Source: JAICUF01 sp038250675 (lineage in GTDB: Bacteria > Gemmatimonadota > Gemmatimonadetes > Gemmatimonadales > GWC2-71-9). Taken from it: a stretch of DNA of 64,000 nucleotides. A program made the position numbers and the translations under genes. The notes under the pieces are model-generated. The model worked only from the letters and a program-made list of their open reading frames with translations, was not told where the DNA came from and did no database searches. The DNA is taken from the NCBI GenBank assembly GCA_038250675.1, contig JBBSCB010000001.1, positions 1 through 64,000 of the forward strand, in the 5' to 3' direction. Positions 33,001 through 41,661 of the stretch are shown piece by piece; positions within the stretch are counted from its first letter, which is position 1; each line of letters starts with the position of its first letter.

Positions 33001-35228
33001 GCGCTGAACGCCGCCGTGAGCTGCCGCGCCCGTTCCGCGATGTCGGCGAAGCGCGGCAGATCCCGCAGCGGTGCCATGAAGGGGCAGTGCTCGGCGATGT
33101 ATGGATAGGGATGGAACCCCTGCTCCACCGCCTGCTCCAGCAGGTCGAGCGCCCGGTCGGTGTCACCCGCCATCGCGAACGATTCGGCCAGATGGAACTT
33201 GTGGTGCCCATCGAGGCCGGTGACGCCGGCCAGATGCGCGAGCGCGTCGTCCCGGCGCCCGGACAGCGCGTCCACCAGCGCCAGGATCTGGAGCGTGTAC
33301 GGCATCTCCGGCACCCGTGCCGCCATCAGCATGGCGTGGGTGCGTGCCTCGTCCACCGACCCCACGAGCGCCAGGTTGTACGCCAGTGACCAGCGACCGA
33401 TGATGCTCTCGGGATCCAGCTCCACTCCCGCCGTCGAGCTGGCCACGCCATCGGCCGGATGCCCGGTGAACCAGGTCGGGATGGCCGTCAGCATCCACGC
33501 CAGCGCCGAGAGCGGGTCGCACGCCATGAAGCGCCGCGCGACGTCCTCCGCGGCCTCGTTCTGCCCCGCGCCGATATAGCTCACGCCGAGGTGCAGCAGC
33601 GCGTCGGCATCGTTGGGTGCCCGGTCCAGGGCCGCGCGGAAGTGGCGGACCGCGTTCGCCAGGTGACCCCGCTCGTAGCCGATCATCCCCAGGATCGCAT
33701 GGCCGTACGGCGCTGCCGGCGCCTGTACCAGGAGCGCCCGCGCAACGGCCTCCGCATCGTCCAGTTCCCGCGCCGGATGCTGCGCGGTGCCGGAGCGCAC
33801 CCGGACCACGCTGGCCCAGGCAGCCACCCCCTGCAGCGGCGGCGTGCGCCCCTCGATGGCAATGGCGGCATCGAGAAACGCCATCCCCCGGTCCACGTCG
33901 TAGCGGGTGATCTCCTGGCGGGCCCTCAGGTAGAGCTCGAACGCGCGCACGTTCCGGATCGGACGGTCGGTGAGCCGCGCGTCCTCCTCGGCGCCGAGCG
34001 TCAGATCAAGCGCCTGCACGATGGCGCGCGAGACCCGCTCCTGCACGTCGAACACGTCGTCCATGGTGCCGCTGTACTTCTCGCCCCAGAGCTGCGCATC
34101 GTTCTGCGTGTCCACCAGTTGGGCGGTGATGCGGAGCGCGTTGCCCGCCTTGCGCACGCTTCCCTCGAGGGCGTAGCGCACACCCAGCTCCCGCCCGATT
34201 GCGCGGACGCCCTTGGTGGTGCCCTTGAGCTGCATGGACGAGGTGCGGGAGATCACCTGCAGCGAGCGGATCGCCGCCAGATCGCTGATCAGCTCCTCGG
34301 TCAGCCCGTCGCTGAAATACTCGTGGTCCGGTTCGGCGCTGAGGTTGGTGAACGGGAGGACCACGATGCCGCGGCGGTCGAGTGTGGCGGTCGGGGCCTC
34401 GGGGGCGGCCAGCGCCTCGGCCAGCTCGCGGCAGGTGGCGAACCGATCGCCCGACGCGGTGGCCATCGCCTTGCGCACCACGTCGTCGAGCGCAGCGGTG
34501 ACCTCGCTGCGGCGGGCCCGGGGCGAGGGCGGCTCGGCGGTCATCCGTCGCGCGAGCATCGCCATCGCCGACCCGGTGAAGGGCAGCTCGCCGGTGAGGC
34601 ATTCGAAAAGCATGCAGCCCAGCGCGTAGACGTCGCTCCGGCCGTCGAGTGGCTCCCCGGCCACCTGTTCCGGCGAGATGTACGCCGGCGTGCCGACCAC
34701 CTCGCCCACCTGCGTCAGGCGCGACGTCTCGGGCTCGGCGGTCACCCGCGCGATGCCGAAATCCGCCACCATCGCGTGGCCGGCGCTCAGCAGGATGTTC
34801 TCCGGCTTGATGTCGCGATGCACAATGCCGGCGCGGTGGGCGTAGTCGAGCGCGTCGGCCACCTCGCCCATCAGCCGCAGGGCGTCGCCGATCGACAACC
34901 GGCCCTCGCGGGCCAGGCGGGTGCGCAGCGTCTCCCCGTCCACGTACGGCATGATGTAGTAGAGCAGCCCGTCGGAGGCGCCCGAGTCATGCAGCGGCAG
35001 GATGTTGGGGTGCTGCAGGTTGGCCGTCGTCCGGATCTCGCTGAGGAAGCGCTCGGGCCCCACCGCGCTCGCGAGCGCGGAGTGCAGCACCTTGATGGCG
35101 ACCTGGCGGTCGTGCCGGAGGTCGGCGGCAAGGTACACGGTGGCCATGCCGCCGGCGCCGAGCTCGCGCACCGGGCGATAGCGGCCCGCCAGCGCCGCGG
35201 TCAGCCGATCCATCGCTTCAGCCGCCAC
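32997..35228 (-). CDS. Ser/Thr protein kinase with TolB-N-like and TPR domains
   Basis: 743 residues. Kinase domain residues 20-285: GAGGMATVY, Lys46, HRDIKPEN (Asp139), ADFGIA (Asp156) and GTPAYISPEQ. Next comes a domain seen in adenylate-cyclase and CadC-like regulators: IVVLPFTNLSAEPDHEYFSD, GLTEELISDLAAIRSLQVIS, RYALEGSVRKAGNALRITAQ. The rest is a TPR array (for example RALLVQAPAAPYGHAILGMI, FRAALDRAPNDADALLHLGV). No membrane helix, so probably cytoplasmic. GTG at 35228 overlaps the PP2C stop; ATG at 35213, four bases after that stop, is an equally good start. Confidence 0.92.
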   Translation of the reverse strand: MAAEAMDRLTAALAGRYRPVRELGAGGMATVYLAADLRHDRQVAIKVLHSALASAVGPERFLSEIRTTANLQHPNILPLHDSGASDGLLYYIMPYVDGETLRTRLAREGRLSIGDALRLMGEVADALDYAHRAGIVHRDIKPENILLSAGHAMVADFGIARVTAEPETSRLTQVGEVVGTPAYISPEQVAGEPLDGRSDVYALGCMLFECLTGELPFTGSAMAMLARRMTAEPPSPRARRSEVTAALDDVVRKAMATASGDRFATCRELAEALAAPEAPTATLDRRGIVVLPFTNLSAEPDHEYFSDGLTEELISDLAAIRSLQVISRTSSMQLKGTTKGVRAIGRELGVRYALEGSVRKAGNALRITAQLVDTQNDAQLWGEKYSGTMDDVFDVQERVSRAIVQALDLTLGAEEDARLTDRPIRNVRAFELYLRARQEITRYDVDRGMAFLDAAIAIEGRTPPLQGVAAWASVVRVRSGTAQHPARELDDAEAVARALLVQAPAAPYGHAILGMIGYERGHLANAVRHFRAALDRAPNDADALLHLGVSYIGAGQNEAAEDVARRFMACDPLSALAWMLTAIPTWFTGHPADGVASSTAGVELDPESIIGRWSLAYNLALVGSVDEARTHAMLMAARVPEMPYTLQILALVDALSGRRDDALAHLAGVTGLDGHHKFHLAESFAMAGDTDRALDLLEQAVEQGFHPYPYIAEHCPFMAPLRDLPRFADIAERARQLTAAFSA

Positions 35229-36096
35229 GCGACGGACCGGCCGGCGGCAGCGGCGCGCGGGCCACGATCAGCGTGACGTTGTCGCTGCCGCCCCGCTCGA
35301 GAGCCAGCCCGAGCAGCGTGCCGCAGAGCTGCTCCGCCGACGTCATCGCCGCCGCGTGATCCCGGATCTCGTCGTTGCTCACGTGCTTGGTCAGGCCATC
35401 GGTGGCGAGCAGCAGCACGCACCCGCGGGGAATCTCCATGCGGGTGACCACCGGCATCGCCTCGTCGCCGCCGATCGCGCTGGCCAGCACGTGGCTGAAC
35501 GGTGACTGCGCCATGCGGTCCGCCGGCAGGACGCCGTCGTCCACCAGTCCCTGCGCGATCGTCTGATCACGGGTGAGCTGGGTCAGCTCGCCGTCCCAGT
35601 ACCGGTAGCAGCGGCTGTCGCCCACTTGCGTCACGTAGAGCCAGGGAAAAACGGCAACCGCGAGCGTGAGCGTCGTCGCCATCCTGGCCGCCCGGTCCAG
35701 CCGGGCCTTGTCGCGGACCGCGGTGTGGGCCTCGCATGCCGCCGCCGTGAGCGCCTGATGGAACTCGGCGTCGCTGGCGGTCCCGGCCGCATGATACGAT
35801 CGCAGCGAGGAGACGACGTAGTGCATCGTCGCCTCCAGCGCCAGCCGGCTCGCCTCGGCGCCACTGGTCCCGCCCCCCACGCCGTCGGCCACCAGCATGA
35901 ACGTGGCCATCCGCTCGCCGCGGAGCGGCAGCGCGGTCGTGTCGGGCAGGCTGGTGCCGTGCACCACCACCTGGGGGTGGACGGTACAGAGGAGAAAGTG
36001 ATCCTGGTTCTCCTTGCGCACGTGACCGATGTGGGTGACGCCAAAGACGTCGAGCTCGGTGTCGAGCGGGCGAATCCAGTGTTCGTCAGTCGTCAT
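35218..36096 (-). CDS. PP2C-family Ser/Thr protein phosphatase
   Basis: 292 residues. Metal-binding and catalytic motifs of the PPM/PP2C fold are complete: GHVRKENQDHF (Asp32), FMLVADGVGGGTSGAEAS (Asp71), LYVTQVGDSRCYRYWDGEL, LLLATDGLTKHVSNDEI and GGSDNVTLIV. It removes phosphate from Ser/Thr residues, most likely on the kinases encoded beside it. No signal peptide, so cytoplasmic, matching the kinase domains. GGGGGATGTC precedes the ATG. It lies 22 bases after kinase gene 36119-38788 and overlaps the start of kinase gene 32997-35228, which places on and off switches in one transcript. Confidence 0.94.
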   Translation of the reverse strand: MTTDEHWIRPLDTELDVFGVTHIGHVRKENQDHFLLCTVHPQVVVHGTSLPDTTALPLRGERMATFMLVADGVGGGTSGAEASRLALEATMHYVVSSLRSYHAAGTASDAEFHQALTAAACEAHTAVRDKARLDRAARMATTLTLAVAVFPWLYVTQVGDSRCYRYWDGELTQLTRDQTIAQGLVDDGVLPADRMAQSPFSHVLASAIGGDEAMPVVTRMEIPRGCVLLLATDGLTKHVSNDEIRDHAAAMTSAEQLCGTLLGLALERGGSDNVTLIVARAPLPPAGPSRGG

Positions 36097-36118
36097 GACA
36101 TCCCCCCGGGACCCGGCA

Positions 36119-38788
36119 TCACGGCGCCAGCCGTGCGCGGAGGTCCGCAAACCAGTTGTCCACCTGTACCAGGTGCGCCTCGTGCAGCGCTGAGAATTGC
36201 AGCGGTCCCGCAAGGAGAAAGTGCCCGTCCCGTGTGACGTCGAATCCCTGATGGTAGCCGGTAAACCCAAAGCGTGACGCGTCGAACAGCGGGTGAAGAT
36301 CCGTCACGCTGAAGTCGGGACCGGGCGCGACCGACGCCGCGACCAGCCGGGTGGCGGCGCCGAGGAAGAAGAGCTCGCGCCCGTCCGGCGACCAGACTGG
36401 CGACTCCCCGCCGCCATTGGACACCTGCCACTTCCCCGCGTCGGCGGCGGAAAACGGCCGCACGTAGACCTCGTCGAGACCAGCCTCATTCGAGACGTAC
36501 GCCAGCCACCGCCCGTCGGGCGAGACCGCCGGCTGCAGCTCGGCAAAGCGCGTCGTCGCCAGGTTCATCACGGCGGTGTCGCCGCCGGTCGGCAGCGCCA
36601 GGATGTCGCCGTTGCCGGCGGCACCGGTCTCGGTGCGCACCAGAAGCCACCGGCCGTCCGGCGACCAGGCGACCTCCTGGATCGCGCGGTCGTAGTGCGT
36701 GAGCCGCCGCTCGGCCCCGCCCCCGTCCGCGGCCCGCACGAAGACGTCGCCGCCAATGGCACTGTCGCGGATGAACGCGATCTCCCGGCCATCCGGCGAC
36801 CACGCGGGCCGCCGGTCGTGCCCGCTGAACGTCAGGCGGGTGAACGGACCGCGATCGAGCCGCTTGATCCAGATATTGAGCCCGGCACCGGGCGTCACCA
36901 CCCCCACCGCGACGCGGCGCCCATCGGGTGAGCGCGCCAACGAATTGAAGTCGCCGGTCCACGTCGAATCCACCATGGCGGCCTGCCCGTCCCGCCCGAC
37001 GCGATAGATCGTGGCCCCACCGGAAATCGAGCCCGCCGTGGCATACACCAGCACCCCAGACGGCGACCACGCCAGGTCCACGATGGACTGGGTCCGCGCC
37101 ACGTCCTCCAGCACCGGCGCCGCCGCGCCATGAATCGCCAGCTTGTCCAGGTCGAACGGAACGATGAGCATCACACCGTCGCGGCGGGCATACAGCAGAT
37201 GGCCCGTCGGCAGATACCAGCCCATCGCGATGTCGTCGAGTAATATCTTCTCGCGCCCGGTCGCCAGGTCCAGTACGTGCAGACTCATCGTGGCGCAGCC
37301 GGAACCGCAGACCTGGTACAGCACGCCCCGCGCGCGCGGGAGCGGCGTCGGCATCAGCGGTGCCAGCCCGCCGAGCACGGTGTCGGGCAGCGCGACGGTG
37401 ACCGCCCCACCGGATTGGCTCACCCGCCGAAGGCCGAGCAGCTGCGAGTTGGGAAAGACCAGCGTGCCATCGTCCAGCCAGGCGACGCCGCCGATCTCGG
37501 ACGCCGAGTCCGCCAGCACAACGCCGGCGCCACCCCCGACCCGGATCTTCCGGAGGCGGCCATTCGCGATGTATGCCAGCCAGCGGCCGTCGGGAGAGAA
37601 CGTGGGGTTAGTCGCATGCTCGGTGCCCGGAAGGAGCACCGGATCGGCCGCGTCCCGCCGCTTGACCCAGAGACGGGAGAGCGAGTCACCCACGAAGACG
37701 AGCAGCGATCCGTCGGGCGAGAGTGCGAGCGGGTGCCCATTCGTGAGCGCGGTCTGGAGCCCGGCGCTGTCGCCCAGCGAGAGGTAGGACCGCATGACCG
37801 GACGCACCGCGGCATTCCGCGCGCGGGCCCAGCCCCACACGCCGAGGGCCAGCGCCACGAGCGCCACCGCCGCCGCGGTCTGGAACCGTCGGCGCCACAC
37901 GGCGGTCATGGCGTCGGCGCGGACCGTCCCGCCGTGGTGCAGCGCCTGTGTCGGCCCCGCACCGGACAACGCGTCGGCAAACTGCGCCGCCGTGGCAAAC
38001 CGGTCCGCCGGCAGCTTCTCCAGCGCGTGCAGCACCGCATCCTCGACGTGCGGCGGGATGCTCCGGCGCTGCGTGGTGAGCCGGCGCGGGTCTTCGGTCA
38101 TGACCCGGGCGATGATGGCCTGCGCGGTGGGGCCGGTGAACGGCGGCTCGCCCAGCAGCATCTCGTAGGTCACGCAGCCCAGCGCGTAGACGTCGCTCCG
38201 CGCGCTGATCTCGCGCTCGCCCATCGCCTGCTCAGGGCTCATGTAGTGGGGCGTGCCGAGCGACATGCCGGTCTCGGTCATCCGGGTGCCGGCGGTGCTC
38301 ACCGCCAGCGCGATGCCAAAGTCCGCCACCAGCGCGCTGCCGTCGTGCAGCAGGATGTTCTCCGGCTTGATGTCGCGGTGGATCACGCCGTGGCGGTGGG
38401 CGTAGTCGAGCGCACCCGCCACCTCGCGCGCAATCCGCACCGCGTCGTCCACCGGCAGCTGGTGCTCCCGCGTGATCCGCTCGCGGAGCGAAACCCCCTC
38501 GACGTACGGCATGACGTAGAAGAGGAAGCCGTCCGCCTCGCCAGAATCATGCAGCGGCAGAACGTGCGGGTGCTGGAGATTGGCGGTGGTCTTGATCTCG
38601 GAAAGGAACCGCTCCGCGCCGATCACCGCCGCGAGCTCGGGGCGCAGCACCTTGACCGCCACCCGGCGATCGTGCTTCAGGTCCTGCGCCAGGTACACCG
38701 TGGCCATGCCGCCGGCACCGAGCTCGCCTTCCAGGCGATAGCGGTCAGCCAGCGCCGCCGTGAGGCGCGCGTTCGCCGGTGCGGTCAT
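36119..38788 (-). CDS. Ser/Thr protein kinase with periplasmic TolB/PD40 propeller
   Basis: 889 residues, the same architecture and length as the kinase at 30331-33000, so probably a paralogue. Kinase: GELGAGGMATVY, Lys46, HRDIKPEN (Asp139), ADFGIA (Asp156), GTPHYMSPEQ. Membrane helix at about residues 311-330 (FQTAAAVALVALALGVWGWA). The outer part is a multi-blade propeller with SPDG signatures (ALSPDGSLLVFVGD, TFSPDGRWLAYIAN, AWSPDGREIAFIRD, VWSPDGRELFFLG). Promoter-proximal gene of the kinase/phosphatase operon. The propeller sequence differs clearly from its paralogue, so they may sense different signals. Confidence 0.93.
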   Translation of the reverse strand: MTAPANARLTAALADRYRLEGELGAGGMATVYLAQDLKHDRRVAVKVLRPELAAVIGAERFLSEIKTTANLQHPHVLPLHDSGEADGFLFYVMPYVEGVSLRERITREHQLPVDDAVRIAREVAGALDYAHRHGVIHRDIKPENILLHDGSALVADFGIALAVSTAGTRMTETGMSLGTPHYMSPEQAMGEREISARSDVYALGCVTYEMLLGEPPFTGPTAQAIIARVMTEDPRRLTTQRRSIPPHVEDAVLHALEKLPADRFATAAQFADALSGAGPTQALHHGGTVRADAMTAVWRRRFQTAAAVALVALALGVWGWARARNAAVRPVMRSYLSLGDSAGLQTALTNGHPLALSPDGSLLVFVGDSLSRLWVKRRDAADPVLLPGTEHATNPTFSPDGRWLAYIANGRLRKIRVGGGAGVVLADSASEIGGVAWLDDGTLVFPNSQLLGLRRVSQSGGAVTVALPDTVLGGLAPLMPTPLPRARGVLYQVCGSGCATMSLHVLDLATGREKILLDDIAMGWYLPTGHLLYARRDGVMLIVPFDLDKLAIHGAAAPVLEDVARTQSIVDLAWSPSGVLVYATAGSISGGATIYRVGRDGQAAMVDSTWTGDFNSLARSPDGRRVAVGVVTPGAGLNIWIKRLDRGPFTRLTFSGHDRRPAWSPDGREIAFIRDSAIGGDVFVRAADGGGAERRLTHYDRAIQEVAWSPDGRWLLVRTETGAAGNGDILALPTGGDTAVMNLATTRFAELQPAVSPDGRWLAYVSNEAGLDEVYVRPFSAADAGKWQVSNGGGESPVWSPDGRELFFLGAATRLVAASVAPGPDFSVTDLHPLFDASRFGFTGYHQGFDVTRDGHFLLAGPLQFSALHEAHLVQVDNWFADLRARLAP

Positions 38789-39039
38789 CGGTGCCGTTCC
38801 CGCGGCCGGAGGGCGCGCGCAGTGCGAAGCATGGCGCCTCGTGGTGGGCAGGGCAGCGCACCCTGCGATCGCCGGCGGCGTGTGTGAAGAGAAGTAGTCG
38901 GTATGCCCGAATCTACCGCCGGACCGGCACGGCGGCTAATGCGCCGCGGGCAGTCCCCGCACATAGCGGTCGAGCTCGGCCACGTTCCGCTCCTGCGCCC
39001 GGAACGTCCCTTCGGCCCGCATCGCCGGCGATCAGCGCG
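38789..39039. other. Region upstream of the kinase operon with a 28-codon remnant
   Basis: The minus strand from ATG 39022 to TAG 38936 encodes MRAEGTFRAQERNVAELDRY then VRGLPAAH, which reads like the tail of a lost protein; it follows the Smr stop by 17 bases and has no ribosome site. The remaining 150 bases up to the kinase start should contain the promoter of the kinase operon, but I see no convincing -35/-10 pair. Confidence 0.3.
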
Positions 39040-39318
39040 TCACTTGAGTCGCACCAGGTAGCCACCTTCGTTGAGGTCCTTGCTGTGCTCCGCGACCAGT
39101 GGCGCGAGCTCGTCGCGGAGGAGCCGGGCCACCAGCGGCCGCAGCACCGGTCGGCCGGCCGATCCGCGGCCCCGTCCGGTCACGATGTGCACCACGTCAC
39201 CGGAACGCGCACCGGCCCGGCCCCGGAGCAGGCGTTCCACCGCGGACCGCGCCATGGCCGCGTCGCATCCGTGGAGATCGAGAGTGGTGGCCACCGGCGC
39301 GTCGAAGAGGCCGGGCAC
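39040..39318 (-). CDS. Stand-alone Smr-domain protein
   Basis: 92 residues made almost entirely of one Smr (small MutS-related) domain. TLDLHGCDAAMARSAVERLL carries the LDLHG motif, HIVTGRGRGSAGRPVLRPLV carries the H-x-GxGxG/R motif, and GGYLVRL closes the fold. Smr domains bind or cleave nucleic acids; some act as endonucleases on DNA or on mRNA in stalled ribosomes. GTG start four bases after the stop of the ImmA-like gene, so it is the third gene of a tight XRE / ImmA-like / Smr operon. Activity not tested; residues for RNA or DNA preference are not clear. Confidence 0.88.
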   Translation of the reverse strand: MPGLFDAPVATTLDLHGCDAAMARSAVERLLRGRAGARSGDVVHIVTGRGRGSAGRPVLRPLVARLLRDELAPLVAEHSKDLNEGGYLVRLK

Positions 39319-39322
39319 CGGA

Positions 39323-39898
39323 TCAGTCGCGCCGGTCGGCGTAGAGCGCGACCCGCAGCCGGGCCCGGTCGCGCACGCGCGGGTCCGGCCATGCCGCGGC
39401 GTACCGTCGGATCTCGGACGCCACCCATATCGGCAGCGCGCGCAGCGGGGTGCCCGCCAGCAGCGCCTCGTCGATCAGCCGGTCGGGCACCAGGTCGGCC
39501 AGGGCGAACAGATCGGCCCGGCGCTCTTCGAGCGTCCCGTAGTCGAGAATGCTCGACATGAACCGGACCTCACTCTCCTGCCCCACGTCGAGCTCGCCAG
39601 CGGCGAGGTGGGCCAGCCCGTGGCGGAGTGCCAGGCGACGGAACCCGGCCGCGATGCGGCGATTGACCACGATCGCCGGCGGCCCGAAGTAGCCGGGCAC
39701 GCCGATCTCCTGCGTGTTGGCTCCCAGCTCCTCCTGCACGATCATCCCGCCCATCTGGCGAGCCAGAATGTCGAGCGTGATGTCGCTGATCGGGCTCCAC
39801 GTGTCGTCGGCGTAGGCCAGGCCGGACCGCTCGCGCACGCGCGCCAGCAGCAGGCGGGTCGACACCAGGACCTGCCGGTCCTCAGCCGAATTCGCCAC
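39323..39898 (-). CDS. ImmA/IrrE-like protein with a degenerate metalloprotease motif
   Basis: 191 residues. The region IVVNRRIAAGFRRLALRHGL then AHLAAGE and ERRADLFALADLVPDRLI follows ImmA/IrrE proteins. The zinc motif that should be HExxH is HGLAH (His93-Gly94-Leu95-Ala96-His97), so the catalytic glutamate is missing, and the third-ligand position (usually E-x-EAxxFA) reads ERRADLFA. I infer a binding rather than cleaving protein, or an inactive relic. GTG at 39898 with GAGGTGATCG upstream; it overlaps the XRE gene by 17 bases. ImmA-type partners normally control an XRE repressor. Confidence 0.7.
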   Translation of the reverse strand: MANSAEDRQVLVSTRLLLARVRERSGLAYADDTWSPISDITLDILARQMGGMIVQEELGANTQEIGVPGYFGPPAIVVNRRIAAGFRRLALRHGLAHLAAGELDVGQESEVRFMSSILDYGTLEERRADLFALADLVPDRLIDEALLAGTPLRALPIWVASEIRRYAAAWPDPRVRDRARLRVALYADRRD

Positions 39899-40352
39899 CG
39901 ATCACCTCGTTGTGGATCCGCGTGAGCCAGGTCGGTACCGGCCGCCCGGCCAGCTCGGCCGACCGCATCGCGGCTCGGCAGACGGCGAGCTGGTTGATGC
40001 GATGCTCCTCGGCCGCGAACAGATCGGGATCACCCACCATCGCCCGGGTGGTGCGCTCGATGTTGCGGAGGAAGGCGATGAACTGCTGCTCGGCAAAGGT
40101 CGGGTCGCCAAAGAGCCAGCCGTCCGGCGGGCCAGCCGCACCCGGCGCACCGTTAGCCGCGGGCGCACCCGGAGCCGGCCGACCAGTGGCCTCCGCCAGT
40201 CGGCGCAGCGTCCACTCGTTGGCATCGGTCTTTTCATGCAGCAGGCGCCAGACAGTCTCACGCGCCACACCGGACCTGGCGGCGAGGGTGCTCTGATTGA
40301 GCCCGGCCTCGTCCATCGCGCGCCGGAGCCAGCGCGAGACCGACGAACGCAT
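39882..40352 (-). CDS. XRE-family transcriptional regulator
   Basis: 156 residues. The N-terminal helix-turn-helix runs through MDEAGLNQSTLAARSGVARE and TVWRLLHEKTDANEWTLRRL then AEATGRP (about residues 11-55), the standard Cro/CI-like pattern. A Pro/Ala/Gly linker follows, then a helical C-terminal domain (FAEQQFIAFLRNIERTTRAM onwards) that may bind the ImmA-like partner or dimerise. It probably represses the divergent promoter 40397-40425 and perhaps its own. ATG at 40352; a TTG six codons earlier is possible. Confidence 0.85.
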   Translation of the reverse strand: MRSSVSRWLRRAMDEAGLNQSTLAARSGVARETVWRLLHEKTDANEWTLRRLAEATGRPAPGAPAANGAPGAAGPPDGWLFGDPTFAEQQFIAFLRNIERTTRAMVGDPDLFAAEEHRINQLAVCRAAMRSAELAGRPVPTWLTRIHNEVIGGEFG

Positions 40353-40396
40353 ACTATTGGCAGTTAATGACTTGGTAGCAGTCACACTCCGGTTCC

Positions 40397-40425
40397 TTGA
40401 CAGCGGTAGTGGCACGTGCCATACT
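40397..40425 (+). promoter_or_regulatory. Promoter with a perfect palindrome between -35 and -10
   Basis: TTGACA (40397-40402), a 17-base spacer, then CATACT (40420-40425), pointing to the small membrane gene at 40482. The 12-base perfect palindrome TGGCACGTGCCA (40410-40421) lies in the spacer and touches the -10, the classic position for a repressor site. Related half-sites follow at 40450-40462 (ATGCCACATGCCACAT). CATACTAT occurs both here and at the XRE start. Confidence 0.65.
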
Positions 40426-40481
40426 ATGTCGAACGCGTAATAACGGTAATGCCACATGCCACATCTGTCGAGGGCCTCATC

Positions 40482-40748
40482 ATGAGTTCGGTGCCGGCTG
40501 ATACCGCCGCCTGGGCCGCGCTCGCTGTCTCGGTGCTCGGGGTGCTGCCGCGGATCATCGGCGTGCTCACCCGCTCGCGCTCGGCGGCCCGCCGCTCCGA
40601 CCGCGCGCGCTTCGAGACGCTGTACGATACCCAGGACCGGCTGATCAGCCGGCTCGAGTCCCGCTGCGACGAGTTGGAGCGCCACCTCGGCCGGCTCGGC
40701 GCCGAGTCAGAACTGCGCCGTCAGACAGTTTCGAAGACGATCCGGTAA
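40482..40748 (+). CDS. Small membrane protein with C-terminal coiled coil
   Basis: 88 residues: one hydrophobic helix (about residues 9-30, AAWAALAVSVLGVLPRIIGV), an Arg-rich stop-transfer region RSRSAARRSDRAR, then a heptad-like helix TLYDTQDRLISRLESRCDEL then ERHLGRLGAESELRRQ. The layout resembles small phage-type or toxin-antitoxin-type membrane proteins, but no family match is certain. GAGGG precedes the ATG. It is the likely target of the XRE repressor. Its end overlaps the convergent methyltransferase gene by 28 bases. Confidence 0.55.
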   Translation: MSSVPADTAAWAALAVSVLGVLPRIIGVLTRSRSAARRSDRARFETLYDTQDRLISRLESRCDELERHLGRLGAESELRRQTVSKTIR

Positions 40749-41620
40749 TGGTCCATCAGGAGCCGCTCGAAGCAGATCGAGTTGGGACTGATCCCCGAGG
40801 TGAACGCCTGGCGGAAGGCCCGGCTCGCGAGGTAGCGTGGCACCAGCGAGAGTTTGACACCAAGCTTGGCCACGCTGAACTCGCCAAAGCGACGACGCCA
40901 TTGGCGGATCGTCTCCACATAGTCGAGCCGCCCGCTGCTGCTCGACATCACCCGGAAGTACGGCGCGGCGCACCGCACCAGCTGCTCTTGGCCGTACGGC
41001 AGCCACGACCCGGGAAACTGCGCCTCCATCAGCGCCATGACATGCGCGTCCGACCCGAACGGCGCGTCGATGTCGAGGCGGGCGGGCGGCAGCGCATTGG
41101 GGCCGAAGACCATCGTCTGGAGATAGAAGCGGCCGCCGGCCGGCAGCAGGTCCCGCACCGAGCGGAAGAAATCCCCGTAGACCCGATCCTGCCGCCCCGC
41201 TACGTACTCCTGCTTGGAGCAGAAGTGCTCGAACGCGCCCAGACTCACCGCGGCGTCGAACGATCCGAAGTCATCCGGCGTGACCCGCCGCGCATCGTGC
41301 AGGTGCGCGTCGAGCCCGTTCCGGCGGCACGCCGCGGCCTGCCCGCGCGAGAGCGTCACGCCGGTACCGGCCGCGCCGATCTCGCGCGCATAATTGAGAA
41401 ACGGCCCCCATCCGCAACCCAGGTCGATCACGCTCGTCCCCGGCCCGATACCGAGACTCTCGCCGATGAACTCATGCTTGCGGTGCTGGGCCTCCTCGAG
41501 CGTCAGCGAGAAGTCACCGTCATACTTGGCGCCGCTGAAGTCCGCCATCTCGCCCAGACTCAGGCGGAAGAGGCGATCGATCTGCGTGTAGGTAAAATCC
41601 AGGTCTTCGGCTACCGCCAT
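40721..41620 (-). CDS. SAM-dependent methyltransferase of the cyclopropane-fatty-acid synthase family
   Basis: 299 residues. The SAM motif VIDLGCGWGPFLNYAREIGA is that of CFA synthases and mycolic-acid methyltransferases. GVTLSRGQAAACR (the TLS-x-xQ loop), SLGAFEHF and the C-terminal VETIRQWRRRF helix agree with that group. It would methylate an unsaturated fatty acyl chain or a similar substrate; cyclopropane formation is likely but not certain, because the N-terminal lipid domain of long CFA synthases is lacking. Lies between the small membrane gene (convergent) and the TetR gene (same strand). Confidence 0.85.
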   Translation of the reverse strand: MAVAEDLDFTYTQIDRLFRLSLGEMADFSGAKYDGDFSLTLEEAQHRKHEFIGESLGIGPGTSVIDLGCGWGPFLNYAREIGAAGTGVTLSRGQAAACRRNGLDAHLHDARRVTPDDFGSFDAAVSLGAFEHFCSKQEYVAGRQDRVYGDFFRSVRDLLPAGGRFYLQTMVFGPNALPPARLDIDAPFGSDAHVMALMEAQFPGSWLPYGQEQLVRCAAPYFRVMSSSSGRLDYVETIRQWRRRFGEFSVAKLGVKLSLVPRYLASRAFRQAFTSGISPNSICFERLLMDHYRIVFETV

Positions 41621-41661
41621 ACGCTCCTCACCAGTTCATGCATCGGGCCTGTCCCCGACGC

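Noticed and set aside
33459..35276. Long plus-strand frame (605 codons) opposite the TPR kinase
   Set aside because: It is the antisense of a clearly real kinase gene; its Arg/Gly/His-rich composition and lack of any family motif are typical of shadow frames in GC-rich DNA.
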